Positions 58,101 to 64,000 of a DNA stretch of 64,000 nt are shown piece by piece. The notes below the pieces were generated by a model. That model was not told the DNA's origin and searched no databases. It saw only the letters and a list, made by a program, of their open reading frames with translations. A program made the position numbers and the translations under genes. Source of the stretch: Melieria omissa (taxonomy: Eukaryota; Arthropoda; Insecta; Diptera; Ulidiidae); NCBI GenBank assembly GCA_963971225.1, contig OZ020267.1, positions 84,867,648 through 84,931,647 of the forward strand, given 5' to 3'. The stretch's first letter is position 1, and every line of letters starts with the position of its first letter.

Positions 58101-61100
58101 TTTTGTAATAGGCAGTTTTTCAATGTTATGATATGCTCATTATTCCTGAAGGATAATGAAAAGTTAGGGACCAATATAGAAAGCATAAGACTCTGGCTAA
58201 ATTTTAAGGGGTCAATTATTAATATGCACTTATGCATTTGGTGTTGACAAGCATTTTAGTGGTTGCACCCAAGTAGCAATTTTTTCAAAGTCACCGTTCC
58301 AAATCGATTTGCTTTCGAACCTTGGGGTATAGAAGGATGATTGATACCATTATAGAAAGCATACGAGTCTAGCTAAATAATAAAGCATAATATTATTAAA
58401 ATCCGTTAACGGGTCGAGATTTAACAGCCATAATTTCGATCATGCTGCCGGTGGGATATTTTTTTTATTTACCAAATTGGTGAAAGGTGGTCACTCTGGC
58501 TTAATTTTGACGCCATTTTGATTCAAGTGATTAGGCGTATTTAGGTTCCACAAGCATTTAATTGATTATATAGATCAGAGGTGCATTCTTTCAATCAGTC
58601 GTTGTTGTGATAGCAACGAAGCAACACGTGTGGGGGCTGCGCGGATTTTTGTTTTGTTGCCTCAAGAAATTGTATGTATGAAAAAAAATTAGATGCTTTT
58701 GTTGTTGTAGTTTTTATTTTGGCGATTGGTTGGCCTTTGACAGACCTTTGGCAATGACAAATTTTAAGGGTCAAGCGAAATGCACAATGTGCTTTCAACT
58801 AATTCAACTAATTAAATAATTTGTTTGCATTTTTTTTGGCAACTTTACATGTATTGGTTTTTGCTTTTCCATAAGAAGATTTTGGGCACCCCCTGATATA
58901 GATGTATCATGTGGTCGATATCACTTTTCCACAACGAAATTCTCCTGCATTATTTGAGATAGCGAGAAGATTGACCATTTCATTTATGAAAGCTCAAAAC
59001 TCCAGCTAGGTTATTATTTTTTCTATAAACCTAGAATCATCATATTTTACAAGCATTTTATCGAATTTGCAGTAGGCAGCCATTTAATGTCACTCTTGCG
59101 CATCGATCTGTTCATGATTGCCGAATAGCAATCAAATTATTGATTTAATTTCATAAAGCTGCAATCTCTAGCTACATTTTAAGGGGTTTTTTATTAACGT
59201 AACCCATACCGTTTGGAATCTATAAGCACTTTAGTGGTGAGTGTGTATTTTGTAATAGACAGTTTTTCAATGTTATCCTTGCGCATCGATAAGCTCATTA
59301 TTCCTGAAGGATAATGAAAAGTTAGGGACCAATATAGAAAACATAAGACTCTGGCTAAATTTTAAGGGGTCAATTATTAATATGCACTTATGCATTTGGT
59401 GTTGACAAGCATTTTAGTGGTTGCACCCAAGTAGCAATTTTTTCAAAGTCACCGTTCCAAATCGATTTGCTTTCGAACCTAGGGGTATAGAGGGATGATT
59501 GATACCATTATAGAAAGCATACGAGTCTAGCTAAATAATAAGGCATAATATTATTAAAATCCGGTAACGGGTCGAGATTTAAGAGCCATAATTTCGATCA
59601 TGCTGCCGGTGGGATATTTTTTTTATTTACCAAATTGGTGAAAGGTTAAGGACACTCTGGCTTAATTTTGACGCCATTTTGATTAAAGTGATTGTGCGTA
59701 CTTAGGTTCCACAAGCATTTGATTCGTTATATAGATCAGAGGTGCATTCTTTCAATCAGTCGTTGTTGTGACAGCAACGAAGCAACACGTGTGGGGGCTG
59801 CGCGGATTTTTGTTTTGTTGCCTCAAGAAATTCTATGTATGAAATTGAAATGAAATTCTATTGTTGTAGTTTTTGTGTGTAAACTTTTTTGTGTTGGCGA
59901 TTGGTTGGCCTTTCAGCAATGTCAAATGGGAACATTATATATTTTTCACTTATAATTTTAAGGGTCAAGCGAAATGCACAATGTGCTTTCAACTAATTCA
60001 ATTAATTAAATAATTTGTTTGCATTTTTTGGTTTGGTTACAAGCATTTTATCGATTTTGCAGTAGGCAGCCATTTAATGTCACTTTTGCGCATCGATCTG
60101 TTCATGATTGCGGAATAGTAATCAAATTATTGATCTAATTTGATAAAGCTGCAATCTCTAGCTACATTTTAAGGGGTTTTTTATTAACATAACCCATACC
60201 GTTTGGAATCTATAAGCACTTTAGTGGTGAGTGTGTTTTTTTTTTAATAGGCAGTTTTTCATTGTTATGATATGCTAATTATTCCTGAAGGATAATGAAA
60301 AGTTAGGGACCAATATAGAAAGCATAAGACTCTGGCTAAATTTTAAGGGGTCAATTATTTATATGCACTTATGCATTTGGTGTTGACAAGCATTTTAGTG
60401 GTTGCACCCAAGTAGCAATTTTTTCAAAGTCACCGTTCCAAATCTATTTGCTTTCGAACCTTGGGGTATAGAAGGATGATTGATACCATTATAGAAAGCA
60501 TACGAGTCTAGCTAAATAATAAGGCATAATATTATTAAAATCCGTTAACGGGTCGAGATTTAACAGCCATAATTTCGATCATGCTGCCGGTGGGATATTT
60601 TTTGTATTTACCAAATTGGTGAAAGGTGGTCACTCTGGCTTAATTTTGACGCCATTTTGATTAAAGTGATTGTGCGTACTTAGGTTCCACAAGCATTTGA
60701 TTGGTTATATAGATCAGAGGTGCATTCTTTCAATCAGTCGTTGTTGTGACAGCCACGAAGCAACACGTGTGGGGGCTGCGCGGATTTTTGTTTTGTTGCC
60801 TCAAGAAATTCTATGTATGAAAAAAAATTAGATGCTTTTGTTGTTGTAGTTTTTGTGTGTATGCTTTTTTGTGTTGGCGATTGGTTGGCCTTTCGGCAAT
60901 GTCAAATGGGAACATTATATTTTTTTCACTTATAATTTTAAGGGTCAAGCGAAATGCACAATGTGCTTTCAACTAATTCAATTAATTAAATAATTTGTTT
61001 GCATTTTTTTGGGCAACTTTAAATGTATTGGTTTTTGCTTTTCCATAAGAAGACTTTGGGCGCCCCTGATATAGATGTATCATGTGGTCGATATCACTTT

Positions 61101-63216
61101 TCCACAACAACATTCTCCTGCATTATCTGAGATAGCGAGAAGATTGACCCCATTTATGAAAGCTCAAAACTCCAGCTAGGTTTTAAGGTTATTATTTTTT
61201 CTATAAACCTAGAATCATCATATTTTACAAGCATTTTATCGATTTTGCAGTAGGCAGCCATTTAATGTCACTCTTGCGCATCGATCTGTTCATGTTTGCC
61301 TCATAGTAATCAAATTATTGATTTAATTTCATAAAGCTGCAATCTCTAGCTACATTTTAAGGGGTTTATTAACGTAACCCATACCGTTTGGAATCTATAA
61401 GCACTTTAGTGGTGAGTGTGTATTTTGTAATAGGCAGTTTTTCAATGTTATGATATGCTCATTATTCCTGAAGGATAATGAAAAGTTAGGGACCAATATA
61501 GAAAGCATAAGACTCTGGCTAAATTTTAAGGGGTCAATTATTAATATGCACTTATGCATTTGGTGTTGACAAGCATTTTAGTGGTTGCACCCAAGAACCA
61601 ATTTTTTCAAAGTCACCGTTCCAAATCGATTTGCTTTCGAACCTTGGGGTATAGAAGGATGATTGATACCATTATAGAAAGCATACGAGTCTAGCTAAAT
61701 AATAAGGCATAATATTATTAAAATCCGTTAACGGGTCGAGATTTAAGAGCCATAATTTCGATCATGCTGCCGGTGGGATATTTTTTTTATTTACCAAATT
61801 GGTGAAAGGTGGTCACTCTGGCTTAATTTTGACGCCATTTTGATTAAAGTGATTGTGCATACTTAGGTTGCACAAGCATTTGATTGGTTATATAGATCAG
61901 AGGTGCATTCTTTCAATCAGTCGTTGTTGTGACAGCAACGAAGCAACACGTGTGGGAGCTGCGCGGATTTTTGTTTTGTTGCCTCAAGAAATTCTATGTA
62001 TGAAAAAAAATTAGATGCTTTTGTTGTTGTAGTTTTTGTTTTGGCGATTGGTTGGCCTTTCGGCAATGACAATTGGGAACATTATATTTTTTTCACTTAT
62101 AATTTTAAGGGTCAAGCGAAATGCACAATGTGCTTTCAACTAATTCAATTAATTAAATAATTTGTTTGCATTTTTTTTGGGCAACTTTACATGTATTGAT
62201 TTTTGCTTTTCCATAAGAAGATTTTGGGCACCCCTGAAATAGATGTATCATTTGGTCGATATCACTTTTCCACAACGAAATTCTCCTGCATTATTTGAGA
62301 TAGCGAGAAGATTGACCCCATTTATAAAAGCTCAAAACTCCAGATAGGTTTTAAGGTTATTATTTTTTCTATAAACCTAGAATTATCATATTTTACAAGC
62401 ATTTTATCGATTTTGCAGTAGGCAGCCATTTAATGTCACTCTTGCGCATCGATCTGTTCATGATTGCGGAATAGTAATCAAATTATTGATTTAATTTGAT
62501 AAAGCTGCAATCTCTAGCTACATTTTAAGGGGTTTTTTATTAACGTATCCCATACCGTTTGGAATCTATAAGCACTTTAGTGGTGAGTGTGTATTTTGTA
62601 ATAGGCAGTTTTTCAATGATATCCTTGCGCATCGATATGCTCATTACTCCTGAAGGGTAATGAAAAGTTAGGGACCAATATAGAAAGCATAAGACTCTGG
62701 CTAAATTTTAAGGGCTCAATTATTAATATGCACATATGCATTTGGTGTTGACAAGCATTTTAGTGGTTGCACCCAAGTAGCAATTTTTTCAAAGTCACCG
62801 TTCCAAATCGATTTGCTTTCGAACCTTGTCGTATAGAAGGATGATTGATACCATTATAGAAAGCATACGAGTCTAGCTAAATCATAAGGCATAATATTAT
62901 TAAAATCCGTTAACGGGTCGAGATTTAACAGCCATAATTTCGATCATGCTGCCGGTGGGATATTTTTTTTATTTAACAAATTGGTGAAAGGTGGTCACTC
63001 TGGCTTAATTTTGACGCCATTTTGATAAAAGTGATTGTGCGTACTTAGGTTCCACAAGCATTTGATTGGTTATATAGATCAGAGGTGCATTCTTTCAATC
63101 AGTCGTTGTTGTGACAGCAACGAAGCAACACGTGTGGGGCTGCGCGGCAGCCATTTAATGTCACTCTTGCGCATCGATCTGTTCATGATTGCCGAATAGT
63201 AAGTAGAGTAGTAGAC
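49130..63216 (+). repeat. Satellite array, block 3
   Basis: Monomer starts: 49130, 50313, 51482, 52204, 53401, 53716, 54815, 55996, 57177, 58336, 59494, 60475, 61658 and 62840. Most are 1099-1197 bp. Broken monomers are at 51482 (722 bp, with deletions near 52041, 52068 and 52140), 53401 (315 bp, jump at about 53518 from GCTGCCGGTGG to TTATTCCTGAAGG) and 59494 (981 bp, jump at about 60030 with filler GGTTTGGTT). The end repeats the CTGCGCGG/CAGCCATTTAATG deletion junction seen near 17803. No gene is evident. Confidence 0.95.
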
Positions 63217-63545
63217 AGCCGCCGTGGCTCAGTTGGTTAGTGCGCGGTCCATGCGAGTCGCATGCAGAGCGACGCTAGTTCGAATTCTGCATGTAGTAAC
63301 ACCTAAAAAAAAATAACGGGAAACTCGTTTTCTCTTTCGGTGGCTGTCCTCTCAGCTGGAAATGGCAAACCTCTGAGAGTAAAACTTGCCTATGAAAAAG
63401 CTCCCAACCTGCCGTTCGGAACCGGCATAAAACTGTAGGTCCCTTCCACCCGAGTACAAAATTCACACGCACAACACGGGTGGTTGCGGGAAGCTAGGCC
63501 TTAGTCTCGCGTAAGCGGGCTGTCGTGCCAATCAATTATTATTAT
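63217..63545 (+). mobile_element. tRNA-derived SINE, copy 2
   Basis: It matches SINE copy 1 over about 329 bp with roughly five substitutions (A box 63225-63236, B box 63277-63287). Both flanking junctions, including the non-satellite GTAGAGTAGTAGAC and the return to satellite at GATTGTGCG, are the same as at 17871-18199. It is therefore a copy of the same insertion, 45,346 bp away, not an independent one. Confidence 0.8.
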
Positions 63546-64000
63546 GATTGTGCGTACTTAGGTTCCACAAGCATTTGATTGGTTATATAGATCAGAGGTG
63601 CAATCTTTCAATCTGTCGTTGTTGTGACAGCAACGAAGCAACACGTGTGGGGGCTGCGCGGATTTTTGTTTTGTTGCCTCAAGAAATTCTATGTATGAAA
63701 AAAAATTAGATGCTTTTGTTGTTGTAGTTTTTGTTTTGGCGATTGGTTGGCCTTTCGGCAATGACAAATGGGAACATTATATTTTTTCACTTATAATTTT
63801 AAGGGTCAAGCGAAATGCACAATGTGCTTTAAACTAATTCAATTAATTAAATAATTTGTTTGAATTTTTTGGGCAACTTTACATGTATTGGTTTTTGCTT
63901 TTCCATAAGAATATTTTGGGCACCCCTGATATAGATGTATCATGTGGTCGATATCACTTTTCCACAACGAAATTCTCCTGCATTATTTGAGATAACGAGA
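63546..64000 (+). repeat. Satellite array, end of window
   Basis: A partial monomer from GATTGTGCGTACTTAGG to GAGATAACGAGA. It is cut by the window edge, so the array continues beyond it. Confidence 0.93.

Noticed and set aside
11566..64000. CRISPR-like regular repetition
   Set aside because: The period is about 1.17 kb with no short repeats and unique spacers. This is a eukaryotic satellite.

Overview
This window is eukaryotic repeat DNA, most likely from an insect or other arthropod. I see no host gene and no bacterial feature. The arthropod reading is an inference. It rests on an LTR retrotransposon whose promoter pairs a TATA box with a TCAGTC initiator, on a gypsy-type element with a primer-binding site that looks like tRNA-Leu, and on a mariner-like element with an insect-type N-terminal helix-turn-helix protein.

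Positions 13-11561 hold a Ty3/gypsy-type LTR retrotransposon in a tandem LTR-body-LTR-body-LTR form. It is flanked by a perfect 4-bp duplication (ATAC) of satellite sequence, so it sits inside the satellite array. The three LTRs are 427 bp each. Each body has gag (SAP-like N-terminus, coiled coil, CCHC knuckle) and pol (protease, RT, RNase H, integrase with DD35E and GPY/F). Gag and pol are joined by what looks like a -1 frameshift signal: GTTAAAC directly before the gag stop, followed by a stem-loop. The bodies are almost identical, yet each has its own disabling pol lesion: a 32-bp deletion at the protease active site in body 1, and a 69-to-5-bp replacement between protease and RT in body 2.

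Positions 11562-64000 are a long AT-rich satellite array with a monomer of about 1.17 kb (roughly 40 monomers, 1.10-1.20 kb when intact). The monomer is itself built from at least five diverged units about 175 bp apart. The array has local expansions (two 1.1-kb monomers at 32000-34208), a segmental tandem duplication with a period near 7.46 kb (about 34.3-41.3 and 41.8-48.7 kb), and several deletion-junction monomers.

Other elements sit in the array and have been copied along with it. A tRNA-derived SINE lies at 17871-18199 and 63217-63545, with identical scrambled junctions. A 619-bp internally deleted mariner-like element is complete at 21144-21762, 5'-truncated at 19401-19957, and present as a 5' fragment at 18589-18904. 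A 1077-bp TIR element carrying seven copies of a 17-bp motif lies at 38926-40002 and 46394-47470. The many short ORFs in the satellite recur with the monomer and look non-coding.

The best candidates for something little described are the composite satellite, the mariner-like deletion derivative that keeps an intact ORF made of the transposase N- and C-terminal ends, the 17-bp-motif TIR element, and the tandem retrotransposon with a readable frameshift cassette.
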